Positions 35,517-49,031 of a stretch of 64,000 nt of DNA are shown here, piece after piece (the stretch's first letter is position 1; the number at the start of each line of letters is the position of its first letter). The stretch lies in assembly GCA_026874595.1 (NCBI GenBank), contig CM049316.1, forward strand, positions 68,720,676 to 68,784,675, written 5' to 3'. Source of the DNA: Sipunculus nudus (lineage: Eukaryota; Annelida; Sipuncula; Golfingiida; Sipunculidae). The notes beneath the pieces are model-generated. The model saw nothing but the letters and a program-made list of their open reading frames with translations. It was not told the DNA's origin and searched no databases. The translations under genes were made by a program, and so were the position numbers.

Positions 35517-37828
35517 TTTTTAGCGAACCTTTGAGCTTATGCGATGGTGTGGCGTCGTCCGGCGTCCGTCGTCCGTCGTCTGTACGTTAACCATACTATC
35601 TTGAAAACGGCAAGAATTAGCATCACGATATTTTATGCATAAAATTAGTCATCTAAAAAACTCTATCGGATTTTGCTTATTTTTTGGCTAACTGCATTTT
35701 CTTAGATTTTATAGGAAAAAAGCTAAAAAAAGCTTAAAAAATCTTCCTCTCCGAATCTGTTCAGCCAAATTGTCCAATATTTCACAGAAATGATTCCTGG
35801 AACAATCTCTCTCAAGTTTGTTCGAATGGTTTAAGTTCAGTGATTTTTGGACGAGTTACAGGAAGTTGAACTTAGTCATCTGTCCAAAAAAGCATAATAA
35901 AATTACAATCTCAGAAATGGATTGAGATATCATCACCAAATTTTATGCCAATGTTGGTCACATGAGTAATATCTGAAATTGAGGTATTGGTGGCGCCAAC
36001 TGAATGGGCCTTTTTGTACGGGGGTCATCAGTGCCAGTATCATACTGACAGCTACAAATAACTTCTTCTCTGAAAAGATATGGCCAAATTGTTTAATAAC
36101 GCAAAGAAATGATCCTAGGGTAGAGCTTTCTGAAGTTTGTTCAAATGGTCTCAGTTCAGTGACTTTTGGCTAAATTATGGGAAGCTGAATTTAGTCATAT
36201 GCCATAACAGCCTATTTTAGCTTAGTGGCTTCAAAAATCTTCTTCTCAAAAACCACTGGGCCAAATTCTTAAATCTCACACATTAATTATCCTTAGATGT
36301 TGATAATTCAAGTTTGTTCAAATGGTCTCAATTCAGTGACTTTTGGCTGAGTTATGGGAAGCTGAATTTAGTCATATGCCATAACAGCCCGTGTTAGCTA
36401 AGTGACTATAGGAATGAATTTTGGCTGAATTATGGAGATTGAATTGAGTCATTTTACCATATATGTTAGCCGTGAAGCAGATACATCTAGCCTAGCACCA
36501 GTTTATCAGCATCCATTACATCATGCCTCTAGACATTTAGATTTCAGGTTATCTATGAAATATTGACAAGAATGTTTTTAAAAGCTTTTTAAAAATGTAG
36601 ATTTATGATATAACATATCATCTGTACACTAACTCATAATTTCTCAGGAATAGCAGGAGCTACCATCCCCAAATTTTATGCAATTATCTGTTACATATCA
36701 AATGTTGATGGATTCAGCTTATTTTTGCTTAGATTTTACAGGGAAAAAGCTGAAAAAAACTTTAAAATTCTTCTTCTTGTAAAAGGTCCAGCCAAATTGT
36801 TCAATATTTAACAGAAATGATTCCAGAGGCGAGCCCTCTCAAGTTTGTTCAAATGGTTTGTGTTGGATAAATATTAGCAGAGTTACATAACAGGCCAAGA
36901 TTGTGTATGTTTCTTGAATAGGTTGAGAATTGCCAACTGTTTCAGATTTGGAAACAGATCAAGAGTTCATTCAGTGCAGCCAAATATGGGTCAACAGTTA
37001 AATCAGTGCAGCCAAGCACAAGGCATGTGATCACCCCATGGGCAGCATGTGATCATCGCATGGGTATCATGTGATCACCTGATGAGTATCATGTGATCAC
37101 CTCATGGGTGTCATGCCACTCAGGGCTGCATATGGAGCCAATCTGTGAGCTTATGCAATTGTGTGGCTACTATTTCAGATTTGGCAATAGGCAAAAGGTC
37201 AGCCTGGATTTATTTATAGCTTTGGCAGACTGCCAACTGTGTCAGATTATGCAACAGGTCAAGAGTTCACTCAGTGCAGCCAGGTACAGGTCAAAAGTTT
37301 ACTCAGTCTAGCCAGGTGCAAGTCAAGAGTTACCCAGTGCAGTAGCCTGAGCCAATAATTTGTCACAGTACACTCGGGGCAACAGCCTTTCTAAACTAAG
37401 CCTGGTCAGCCCCGTGCATCAGACCTAAGGTAAGTTTGATGTATTGGCCTGATATTCTGACCTGTCTATGTGTCTTTAATGGCTTTCTCATTCACAAGAC
37501 AGGTGTCGCCATCTACAATGACTTTTGCAAAGTGTATGTGCCTGCTTAATTCTACGGTGGAATTTGATATATCAGCCTGAAATTGGGCATATTTACACAT
37601 GTCAAAAAGCTTTGTCGTATACAAGACTGGTGGTGCCACCTACAATAATTTTTGTGTTGTGTGCACCCATGCCAGAATTTCAGCAGTGATGTTTGTGTAT
37701 TGCTTCTTGTTCAAAATGTTTAGTACTTGTATAGTTCATATATATGAAAAGTAGTGGCACAGCATTGAAGTGTTATACCTGGTGTATATCCATATGCACA
37801 GGTTCGCATTAGGCCTGTAGGCCTTGTT
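35517..37828 (+). mobile_element. Family 1 element without satellite
   Basis: 2.3 kb, from tttttagcgaacctttgagc to CACAGGTTCGC (37797-37807), AGGCCTGTAGGCCT (37811-37824), CTTGTT. It closely parallels 5394-7486, with the same body, the catgtgatcacc minisatellite (37021-37130), the ggtcaagagttcactcagtg minisatellite, and an unfilled family 2 site near 37640. Confidence 0.75.
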
Positions 37829-39476
37829 TTTTAATATAAGCATTTGAAAAGCTAAGAGGAAATGGCCCTGCTATTTTGTGATAATCAAATACTAAATATA
37901 TGAATGCAAGACAAATACTGCATGTATACTTTTATGGAGTACATCAAAGATGCAGGAGCCTCTCATGATCAAATATTCGTAAAACTGTCAGTATTTCAAC
38001 TATGTGAAAGTGATATATGTTCAAAATACCCACTAAAAATATGTGAAACCCTGCACAACGTTTCGCACACGTCAAGTTTCAGTCTTTATCTACAAGGATA
38101 CTTGATTTTGCAGACTACCTACTATTTTAGATTAGCAACAGGCCAAGAGTTAAGTCAGTGAAGTAGCCACACCTGGTAGGCCTACATTAGGTATGCATGA
38201 CTTGGGGCAGCTGTCTTGATCAGCTGTGCTAGGGTTCCTCTCCCTGAATTAACAGGATGCATAAATAATTGTGGCTCAATGCAAGGCTTGAAGAGGAACT
38301 TGTGCTGTCATTTAGCTGTTGCATTAGAACTGCTATAGATATCGCATTTCATGTTTTGTTCAGTATTGTGATATATTTTGCGTAAATTACGTCCTTACGT
38401 ATTTTTCTGGGGTGATTTGACATAAAAGCCTGAAATTTTAATGTCCATACATCTCGGATAGTTTTGTAGTATACAACACTGATTGCGCCACCTGCAATTT
38501 ATATTTGCAAAGTGTGTGTTCCTGCTTAAATCTCGGGAGTGATTTGACATATTAGCCTGACATTGTTCATGTCCATACATCTTGGATAGTTTTATCGTAT
38601 TCTAAAATGATGGCAGCACCTACAATTTGTTATTGGTTGCCTGCATCTATGCACATATCGCCAGTAGCATGACGTATATGTCTGTATTTTTGCATGTCAG
38701 CACACATGTAAAAGAACTGAAATGGATTATCTAATATATGTCACTGAATCTGTAAAAGGTTACTACATTTATTTTTCTTGTAGAGCTTTTGATAATGAAT
38801 TCCATAATATGGGTTTTCGTAGATAAATTATTTTTGCAGCAATTAAATTCGAACTATAGCCAGTTGGAGTTAAAAAGAAATAAAGATAATCTGACCTGAG
38901 GTTATTTAAGTACATAAACACAAGAAATATTAGAAGTGAAAAATACTCATTGACTGTTATTTGCATACCATTTTCAGGTTTATATTATTATTGAAAATGC
39001 AGCTTTCAGTTATAAAGGCTGACCATCTAGCTCCAGTGACAGTAGCTGGGTATTTAGAGGTGATTTTAACCCAGAATCAAGAAACGGTAAGTTTTCATAT
39101 AGTCTCTTGGTATATTCCAGGGTAAATTTTAAAAATGAGGCATAGCAAGCGTCTAGTGGAAATACAAATGGCTTGCATGGATCGTTTAACAATTTCTGGC
39201 CATCTACCATCATGTTACAGAACAATCATAGGGTTTGGAGCCTTCACTTCTGCACACAAACAAAATGGAAAAGAGGAATAAAAAAAAACAACATGAGATA
39301 AAATGTGTAAGTATATAATCATATTACTGTTTAGATTTATTTTAGAAATTTTCAGTCTGACACTCTTAACATTTACATTATAGACAATATCTTGCTAAGC
39401 TTTTCTTTCTTCACAAAATTTCAACAAATACAACAAAACTAGATTCTCTTTAAGTCAAAAGGAACCTTTAGAACTG

Positions 39477-39478
<2 letters not shown>
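37829..39478 (+). other. Intergenic sequence with a satellite scrap
   Basis: 38390-38680 holds diverged satellite-like units (gatttgacataaaagcctga, cgccacctgcaat). The rest is AT-rich and no gene is supported. Confidence 0.4.

Positions 39479-39536
<58 letters not shown>
39479..39536. repeat. (TA)n microsatellite
   Basis: About 29 uninterrupted TA dinucleotides, followed after 120 bp by a short (TG)n at 39656-39668. The apparent reading frame of alternating Y and I residues across it is not a gene. Confidence 0.95.
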
Positions 39537-39537
<1 letters not shown>

Positions 39538-39749
39538 CAGACAAGATAGTTATAATTTTTCTTCTTTCTATTCCATATGGGAATAACATTACAATAACAG
39601 TGCATTGAGAAACATGAAAATATTTATTTACATAAAACGTCATATTTTATCTATTTGTGTGTGTGTGTATACTCAAATAATCGAACATTAAATAAATTTG
39701 AGTTAACAAACATAACACTTGCCAGTAGTTGACTGGTATAAGAGTAAGC

Positions 39750-39811
39750 AGCATTTTTTTTTTTTTTGGGGGGGGGGCGCCCCTTTGCGCCCCCCTATAA
39801 ATACGCCCCTG
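39750..39811. mobile_element. Solo end of a CAGGGGCG-type DNA transposon
   Basis: A T run, a G run and the stretch gcgccc..aaatacgcccctg form a terminus resembling the right end at 45703-45718 (TACGCCCCTG). No partner end is seen upstream, so this is probably a truncated or diverged copy. Confidence 0.4.
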
Positions 39812-40630
39812 TACACACGACTTGTGACGCAATCTACAATATTTTTTTGCGCCATGTATGTGCCTGCTTATTTCTCACGGGGGATTTGAAATACACAGGG
39901 CTTGCCGGTAAATATATATACCAAGGCGGTATATGTCACTGGCATTTCCGGAGATACAATGATGGACAATAGCCCCTCTGGCAAATAAGTGGAATTTTAA
40001 TATGTAATATATGAACATAAAATAAATGCCTTATTGTCTGTGTTTTATTACTGTCACAAAGATCTACAAACTGCAAAGACCCACGATATGTTGAGAACTG
40101 CTCAATACAGATAAAATGGGATTTGTCTGCAACGGCAGACTACAGCAGCAGAAGACTACAACAGTGCATTGCAAAATTGCAGTCATTGTATGATAACAGT
40201 TTTGAAATAATTTTAGCAGGAGGAACAATATATTTCTCTGGGGTTTATGTTAATTTAAGTGAATCAATGGTATCCTCTCATTCTGCCGATTTTCATGTTG
40301 CCGAATCCCAGAATATAATTGCTTTTTATAGTAAAACTTCAGCTATATAAATCGACCGCATGACTGACCGTCTGGTTGAGTTGGTTTCGTTAAGAAGAGA
40401 TGCGTGATAGTTCCAGCAAAGCCTATTAGATTGTCCCGATAAAATAATTTTTGCAATTTAGTGCATGGTGTTTGTCTGTTTTACGGTTCGTATGCCTTTA
40501 CGTGTCTATAATCACCGAATGATGCATATCCCATGAGACCAGTTGAAAGGGACGGCGTTTCTGGACGGCATATACCAGGGAGACACCCCTTATCACCTAT
40601 TTTATATTGTTTTGTTCACAATTGCACCAA
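39812..40630 (+). other. Intergenic sequence
   Basis: A 75-codon open frame at 40123-40350 has no recognised motif, splice context or homologue I know. Nothing else is supported. Confidence 0.35.
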
Positions 40631-43600
40631 TTTTTAGCTCAGCTGACTCTAAGTCATCTGAGCTGTAGTCGTGGTCCATTGTCCGTCGTCCGTCCGTCTG
40701 TCCGGATGTCCGTCCGTAAGACTGGCACGTTTCGACACCATTGGACCTATGAATCTTATATTCGGCATACAGTTAGATGTCCCAAAAATCTCCTACCATG
40801 CCGAAAATTGGGTCAATAGGACTTCGTTCCTTCGAGAAAAACCTCAATGTTTTTATTAGAAATCTATTTTTACACTTCAGGACTGCCTAATATCAAAACC
40901 ACACATCTGGTTTTCTTCATATTTACCATAAATATTCCTCTATATAGTTCCAATGTACATGCCAGAAATTAAGTCCGTATTATTTAATTTAAAAAAGTTA
41001 TGGGCCCAAACATAATGGACTTTGTAAAAAAATCAGGAAAGATATTTGGTCACTTAAGACCAAAAGTGTTAAAGGTAGGGACTTTTTTTCAGTAATACAA
41101 CTTTAAATAATCAAAATTTAATTGTATACCAAAAATTAGATCAAAATCTGTTAAATTTTTTTGAATATTGGCAAAAAATTAAAATTGGTACCTTAAATTT
41201 TGCCCAACTTTGGCCCAGGCACGTTTTTTTTTTCCTGTAATGAATGTGGATTTAATTTTCACAGCATGTACATTTAATCTGTTCAAATCTGAAATTTGAA
41301 AATAAAAGCTGCAAAATTAGGCTAGTTATTGAATTTTTGGAGGCTCTTGTTGTATTCCCTTACATTGTCAAGCAGTCCACTTTGATGACTGTAGGTCATT
41401 CAGTGCACATCTCTATGCTCCCCAGGCTGTTAGCATAACGTTAGATGTACCCAAAATCTCCTACCATACCGAATTTTGGGTCATTAGGACTTCGTTCCTT
41501 CGAGATATTAAGGAAAAACCTCCGTTTTCCATAAAAAAAGCCATTGTTACACTTCAAGGCTGCCTAATATCAAAACCACTGATCTGTTTTTGATCATATT
41601 TAGTATTCACATTCTTTAATACATTTTCTATGTACATACCAAAAATTAGTTCAGTTTTGGGTATTATTTTGAAGTTATTGGCCAAAATATTATGCAATTT
41701 TCTAAAAAAAATCGGGAAATATATTTACTCACCTAACATGAGAATAGCTGATCATAGAGGCTTTTTTCAGGGATATAACTTTATTTAATCAAGATTCAAT
41801 TGTTTACCCAAAATTAGATCTGAATTTTGCAAATTTTTTCAAGTTATTAGCATAAATAAAAAATCAATACCTTAAATTTTGTCCAACTTTGGCAATGGCA
41901 CGTTTTTTTCCCTGTAAGCACTGTTGATTTAATTTTCACAGCATATATACATAAGGATTTAATGTTTTAAAATCTGAAATTTCAAAGACATTGATTTGAA
42001 AGAATAGCTTTTATTCACGTTTTCATACACAATGTCAAGTGTTGTTTACATCTAGCCCACCTAGTAGTACAGCCTTCACTTGCATTATGTAACCCACCCC
42101 AGGCAGCTTGCCTTGGCTCAGCTTGGCCACTACCAGCAGGCTTCCCCTCTGCCCTGCACTCCCCCCCCCCCCCCAAGATGGTGCATAAACTAGATGAATG
42201 TTATTATTTTCTGTATTTGATTCATTCTTATTCTAGGCTATGCTACATTTTAGATTTTGTATTGTACCACCAGGGTTACAATGATTTAATTGTGTCCACA
42301 AAGTGGTGTATTGCTATGAAAGTGTGGATGTTCATCAGATAAGTTATTCCTTACTTCAGAAGAGTAAAACTTCACCAGTGTGATATTGACTATTAATTCC
42401 AGTAATAAATATTTTATTTTATCAAATTTACTGAATCTTTTATTTTGTTTTGGTGAATAAAATTAAGCATGTACTGAAAAGGAATATTCTTGTAGATGCC
42501 ATGTTGTGGCATTATTTTCTTTTAAATTCAGTTTAAACATTTAAGATTTTAAATTATAAAATATATGTGTATGCATAATATGACCCAATATGAGCTACAC
42601 TCTGGATATATAATGATTGCAATTTTTGCAACAATTCTAATATTTTAACTTATAGTTTCAGTTTTTTATTCTGTATATAGAATGATTGTAACTTATGCAA
42701 TAATTCTATTATTTTAACTTATATTTTCAGGTTTTTTTATTAAAAATTTTTAAAACCTGTGAATAAAAAAATGATTCAGATAAAAACTTGGAAAATGGAA
42801 AAAATGGATATGCTAAAAAAAATAGGCTTATATATAAACTTAAATGTATTGAAAGTGAAATTAAGGTATTAGTCCATTCTGTCCACTTGCCTGTCCATCT
42901 GTAAATTTTCATATGCATCACAGTATCTAAAAACTTTTACTGTTTTTCTTCATGACATTCTTGTCAGAGTATTAGTTTGCAATCATAAATTTAGAACTTT
43001 ACTATAACCAAGTAGGAGGGCCCCTTTCCTCTTAGCTTTTCATATTCTTATATAAATGAAAAACATTACAATAGAATATTTCTACATCCACCTTCGTGCT
43101 GCCCTCACCTTTCCCTTCTCCGAACCCCATCCCAAAGTCAGCCTCAGTAAGCAAGAACAAGAAGAATCAGATATATTCATACTTTAATATTTTGTATAAC
43201 TGTTCGTCCATAGGTACCTATGTACATGCCAGAAATTATGTCAATATTGTGTATAATGTAGACATAGTGGGCATCACAATAATGTACCTTGTCAAGACTA
43301 AAGAGATATTGTGTCATACAGTTACAAATTCATAAATCACTTCATCAGCATAGTTAATCATAACATCAAATCTGTCAAATTGAAAGCTTGCAGACTACCA
43401 TACACTTTAGATCCTTCAACAAATAGCCTTATCATCATTCTACTACTGCTTATTACTGCTGTCATTGCATTCATATTTGCTCAAATATGTCACAATTTTC
43501 AACCTCTCCTAAATAAATAAAAAATTAACCACTATATTTTACTCTATTGATCCATCAGTCAGGTAATTTCATTTATCATTTACTCACATATTACATAACA

Positions 43601-43730
43601 TTCCTTTATAATAGCCCAACATGTCCATGATATTCATAAGCTTTATCGACTCTATATAGTATCACAGTGGAGAAACATTTATAGTCCAATCACGATCGGC
43701 TGAGCGCCGTGACCCATGGGTCCCTTGTTA
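40631..43730 (+). mobile_element. Family 3 element, candidate full length
   Basis: 5' end TTTTTAGCTCAGCTGAC with hairpin AGCTCAG...CTGAGCT (40636-40664), a GTCCGTCGTCC stretch, and two internal body units (about 40740-41230 and 41435-41930) sharing gttagatgt, ctcctaccat and tttgcccaactttg. The 3' end is cggctgagcgcc plus GACCCATGGGTC (43711-43722) and CCTTGTT. About 3.1 kb. The 42060-43680 part is AT-rich and may include unrelated insertions, including a run of Cs near 42165. No coding content. Confidence 0.5.
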
Positions 43731-43994
43731 AATTATTTATTAACTTATCAATAATTTTCTCGTTACACAGATTTGGCTCATGTAATATATGGAATTAAAA
43801 ACTATGAACTTTTCCATCAACCTCCCATTGCCGGGATTTACCATATTCTATCCACAAAATTGTAATTTCCCTATGTCAGGGTTATCTGTTTATGACATTG
43901 AAAAATATAATGAATATAGATAGACATAAATAACATAAAATTATTATTTTAAAGGACTGCTATAACATGAAGTAATATGAAATGTAAAGGGAAT

Positions 43995-44217
43995 GTCTGG
44001 TCAGCACTAGGTTAAGTCATTTAGACGTGTTAAGGGGCTAAAGGATAATCGACATAAGGCGAAGTTCAATAGCCTGCCACGACCCTTCTAGCTCCCTGTT
44101 TATCACGTGTAACTATCAGACTGGCAGTATAATATAAAGGACAGATATTTCGGCAACTTGGTAATTTAAACCTAAAGTTCTGTGTTGTTTTCTATTATCT
44201 GTTGGAAAAATCCTACA
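43995..44217 (+). repeat. 223-bp dispersed repeat, copy 1
   Basis: From tctggtcagcactaggttaa to ggaaaaatcctaca. About 95 percent alike by eye to 49032-49254 in the same orientation, 5 kb away. Function and class unknown. Confidence 0.85.
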
Positions 44218-44660
44218 TTTGGCGAGCGTTTGCCAGCTTGTAAATCTGAAATATTTACGAGCAGTGATTCGAACCTGCATTTTTGGCAATATTTGTTCTT
44301 CAAAATTAAAAAAATGAACTGCCACACAAAAAAGTTAGGTAGATAAATTAAAAAGAATGAAGATGAAGAAGACCACCCAATCAAGAAGTTCCAGATTCCC
44401 GGAAATACTACGGTATGTGAATTTGGTGTTTGTATTAAGTGTCATAGAGTAAAATATACCGTAGTACGTATCAAAAAGGGCCCTAAGAGGCTGGTTGAAT
44501 AGATTTGATGTAGATATCATGAGAAATCGGCCTCTGTTACCTTTTTAAGAGAATTGCCATAGCATAGGTAAGCGTTGCCGCTGTCCACCGACACGAACAT
44601 TTATAAAGTAGTAACGGAAACATGCCTGTACCTTATAAGATTGCTTATATTGGCAATAAC

Positions 44661-45718
44661 CAGGGGCGTTAGCCAAGCCCCCCCCCCCCCCCGCCCCGGT
44701 CGCATCCAGTACTCGTCGTCCTATATATATATTTGCATTAAATCAGTGGCGGATATATGCTATCATTGGCGGATCCAGGGGGGGGGGGAGGGTTTCGGCG
44801 CGCGGCCCCCCGTTAAGCTGCAAATTCTCTCATTTTATCCAATTTCCGATTTTCGTTTTTCATATTTCTTACTATTAATCAACAATTAGACTTTATTCAA
44901 GTTATCTGCAGTTACAATTTCTTTCAAATTTATTAGTTGAATATACGGATATTTATGAATTGCTGCAGAACAACTGCAGATCGATCGAGCACCGGGCCCT
45001 GGTTGGGGTCGACCGTGAACAATCTTGCGGCTCCTCTGGTGATACCGGTACTCGAACTCGCGATCTGTGCTGAGCTCTTAGAAGTCCTGTGTGCTGTCGA
45101 GACCACGGAACCCGGTAGAATGCAAATTTTAACATAATAATTCAGCTGATCAGTTATTTCACCACGAGCATTACATTTAAAAGATAATATTTTGATAGTT
45201 ACAAACGTGATTGCGCTTTTGCGCCATTGACTCGTTTGAAAACGATTAAAAATTTTATATCCTAATTTTAAAGAAATATAAATATTAAATATTGACTCTC
45301 TCTACAGTTTGACTACATAACGCAAAGACATTAGGGAACAGTTTTTCAGGAACAGGAAATCCTCATTTTTTGTGAAAAATAGCCTAAAATGTCCTGTTAA
45401 CTATTTATATTAAAAAATCTCCCAATATGTAAGGGGAAACCCCCTCCCATACCCTCTCCATGTACCTGTAACTAACCTTATTTAAACCATGGTTCATAAT
45501 TGAAAATAAAAAAATATATATTTTCAAATACTTAAATAAATAAAGTATAGTAAAAATTATAATAATAATATTTTACATATATATACTTAAATTGTATATA
45601 TAACCGTTTTCATATTACCCATACATGCATATTAGCGCCCCCCTCCCCCGTTTACGAATTTCTTGATCCGCCACTGATGATGGCCCCCTCCCCTCCCTCA
45701 ATCCTGGCTACGCCCCTG
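44661..45718. mobile_element. DNA transposon with CAGGGGCG ends and a second one nested
   Basis: The outer ends CAGGGGCGTTAGCCA (44661-44675) and CCTGGCTACGCCCCTG (45703-45718) are inverted, flanked on both sides by ATAAC, a candidate target duplication. Inside, ATCAGTGGCGGAT (44742-44754) and ATCCGCCACTGAT (45666-45678) form a second perfect 13-bp inverted pair, so one non-autonomous element appears inserted in another. No transposase is encoded. Long C and G runs lie at both edges. A hAT-like class is possible but unproven. Confidence 0.65.
44985..45125 (-). mobile_element. tRNA-like SINE fragment
   Basis: On the minus strand, GGTTCCGTGGTCTCGACAGC followed by GCGAGTTCGAGTACC resembles the start and B box (GTTCGANTCC) of a tRNA-derived SINE, with cgacttctaa-like anticodon-arm text between. 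The A box is poor, so it is a weak, decayed copy inside the TIR element. Confidence 0.4.
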
Positions 45719-45823
45719 ATAACCATGATTAGCAATGAGGCTAGAAATATTGACTTGCCCTAGTTAACGTGAAAAATGGCCCTAAGTAGCTGGTAATATA
45801 GAATTGCTGTAAATGACATGAGA

Positions 45824-46173
45824 AATGGCCCTAAGTGGCTAGAAATAGGGAACTGCTGTAGTTCAATGGCATGAAAAATTACCTCAGCGCTCGAAAGGTT
45901 CAAACATGTGTCGACATAGGGCGAACCGGTATAGTAGTAGCCTGCCGCGATAGTTTGAAAACTTTCCAATAGCGCTCAAATGAGGACTGGCTGTATAGAA
46001 ATGGCCCTCAGTGGCTGGAAATAGGGAACTGCTGTAGTTCAATGGCATGAAAAATGACCTCAGCGCTCGAAAGGTTCATATATGTGTCGACATAAGGCGA
46101 ACCTGTATAGAAGTAGCCTGTAGCGATAGTTCGAAAACTTTCCAATAGCGCTCAAACGAGGACTGGCTGTATA
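45824..46173 (+). repeat. 176-bp tandem duplication
   Basis: Two head-to-tail copies (45824-45999, 46000-46173) of aatggccct..agtggct through gaggactggctgtata. The part tcgacataaggcgaacctgt plus agtagcctg resembles the middle of the 223-bp repeats at 43995 and 49032. Confidence 0.85.
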
Positions 46174-46179
46174 ACTAAA

Positions 46180-49031
46180 GATATACGAAAAACTGTGCCT
46201 TCTGGCAACCCCTGTGTAAAGAATGACACAAGTGTTGTGTCAAAGATCGGCCAGCAGGTAGGCCTATATTGTGAGAAAATGTACTAAAGTATTGTACTAC
46301 TTGACACAGGTATGTGCCACTATTGTTTTGATGTACATGAAATGTAGAAACTGTAGAAAATGTTACTTTGAGTGTATTAAGGGCCAGGTAAGGCAGCATG
46401 AACTAAAGGTATAGAGATATAGCAGTGTGCTAATTAAATTAATGAAAAATTTGATGTTTACTGGTTGTTATGTCAAGTAACCTTTAATATGTGTATGTAT
46501 ATATAAATTGTAAGGCTCTTTAATCCTATTTTCGCAATGCAGAAATTTATAACTGTTATTGTAAAAGGGGGACAGGCAATCGTTCATTTATTAAGTATTC
46601 CGATTAAGTGCTACATATATACGTATAGATAGAGTGATAAAGTGCAGACCCTTTAGCTTAAAGTTGACATAAAAACGACTAACTAAGCAAAATATTGTTA
46701 TTTTAATATGTCCCATTATTTATCCATATAACAATCATTAAAATAAATAAATGATAAAGTAAGCATATAATACAGTATAAAAATAAAAATATTCTAAATT
46801 TTTGTATATCTTTATTAGATCTATTAGGCTGGTTTCAAGGGTTTAATATAGTGTTTATACAATTTATAACCTTTTAAATATGTGAGCACATACGCCTCAA
46901 AATAATAATTAAACAGATTGATCTTTGAAAAAAAATCACATCTAAGGAAACCACTAAGAGTGTGTGCACTCGAAACTGAATAACTATATATAGGCTGACC
47001 CTGTAAAAAGTCATGAATGCGAACGCCCGTGAATTTTCTGTCATTCCCTTAACCCATAAGGGAAAAGCTTATTAAAGAGTACACTATAAGTACACTATAA
47101 AATAAAAATTTAATAAGGTACATTCCATAGTTATTGAAATGCTTAAGATCATAATTTATTTAACAAATAATTTTTGATGTTAGAACAAAAATAAAACCAG
47201 TAATTTTTCATTTTAAAATGAATTTTATCAACAGATTAAAAGCGAGAATCAAAATCCAATAGCATCTACCTAAAAAAGAATTAAAAACACCAAAAAAGTA
47301 AAAAAAGGTACAACTCTAAGACTTAAATGGATAACCTATAATTTGATACTAAGTGCAGGTGTAGAATTTGTTGTTTAAGGGCCAAGGTCAGTACGCTTTA
47401 GATTCGAATCGTAATGGGTATTTTTGTGTGGTTAAAATCAATCATCTAAACCTTTAATGAAAACTCTTAAATGGTAAATAATAAACAAGACATAGTTGTT
47501 TCAATTATAAAAGTTGTTTGAATAATATATATTTAATTAACGTACCTAGTTCTCTCTGATATACATTTTAAATATATTTGTTTTGTCTAGAAAATAAAGT
47601 CCCTAGTTAATACCTGTGGCAACTGACAGAGGTATTTATCACATGTCCAGTCACAAGTATATTGCACAGTGATATAATACAAGTCACAAGTTCAGGCATA
47701 TTTGTGGAGCCTACACACTGGTATCAGATGATGTAACACACAACGGGCCACCAGCCTTTCTGACTCCCAAACACTCATCACTGACCTCACTGTCCGAGAT
47801 ACTAACAGAGACCTTCAATGGGCACCATAGACACCCTAATTGATAACAGGTCTGATATCTACCAAACACCTGGACTTATGTCATGTCTCTGTTGAATAAG
47901 CAGTCAGCTGTCAAAACGGTTATCAGATACATTAGCTTGTGCACCTATTGAGTGTCAGGACAGACTGATTAAATCTAGTAATCCCAGATTAGTTTAATCT
48001 GGCTGAGAAGTATGCATGTTTGGTGACTGTCAAGGGTGTTTAAGGTGGCATTTACGAAAGAGGAAACATATTGTAATATTTGGGGATGCCATTAACCATA
48101 TTTTACACAGTTTAGTAATTTGAACAACATAGGACATTTAAAATAAACAGCACATTTCTATTTCTAGTAGTATACATTTTTAATTACTGGATATCAATAT
48201 TTAATGTAAGCAAATAAATCTATTAAAAACAGATATGTTAATTGAGGAATTATACCCAATATATATTTGTTAGCTTGTTGTTAGTTAGTTCACTCTCTCG
48301 CATTAAAGAATTGAATAAATAGTGTGATATTTTATTCAAAATTCGACCAACTGTTCTGTTGGTCACTTGGGATACAGTTGATGTTGCCTAGCAGCAGTGC
48401 TCCTAGCATATATATTCAAATAATTATAACAATAAAATAAATAAAAACCTGCCAATGGACTTGCCACATGGTGCAAAGTTATAATGAAAAGACATTTAAA
48501 TGCTACATGTTCAGTGATTTATGTGTAAGACTGTCATATATTTCGTGCGATGCTGACACAGTGCAGCCAATTTGGACATTATGCAAAATATTTTGCAAAC
48601 ATTAATGTTTTACATATGCATGCAATGCGATTCTATGTTGTTATCATTCCATTACTATCTGATGTGTTTATTTGAATAAACTTACCAATACACAAAATTG
48701 TGGAGGGGGAACAGATTAGGATATTACAGTTATATAAGATAAATACTGCCAGACCTGTCAGGTCCAAGCACAATTACAAGCTCATAGTTTTTGCCTCTAT
48801 ACGGCCAAGATGTCTTCTTTATTTAAAAACAAAAAAAAATCGTTTTTTTTTCAAATAAGGGGGGGGGGAGAAGAAGACATCAGGCCTACTACCCGTCAGC
48901 TATCAGTATTTGGACCAGCTCATTAATAGGCCACCCATATTGTAAAGTAGGCTTGCCCACGCCCGGGAATGTTCAGGTCTCCTCACTCTACTGCGTGCGC
49001 TTGAATGATGCAGACGTGGGCCACGGCCCGC
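46180..49031 (+). other. AT-rich intergenic sequence, no gene
   Basis: Low-complexity AT-rich DNA with no open frame of note. 47620-48010 is less AT-rich and uncharacterised. A G run lies near 48858. Confidence 0.45.

Noticed and set aside
39766..39832. Frame GRIYRGAQRGAPPPKKKK as a peptide gene
   Set aside because: Typical translation of a G/C-rich DNA transposon end plus homopolymers.
40123..40350. 75-codon frame MSATADYSSRRLQQ as a small gene
   Set aside because: No homologue recognised, no splice or poly(A) context, and length expected by chance in AT-rich DNA of this size.
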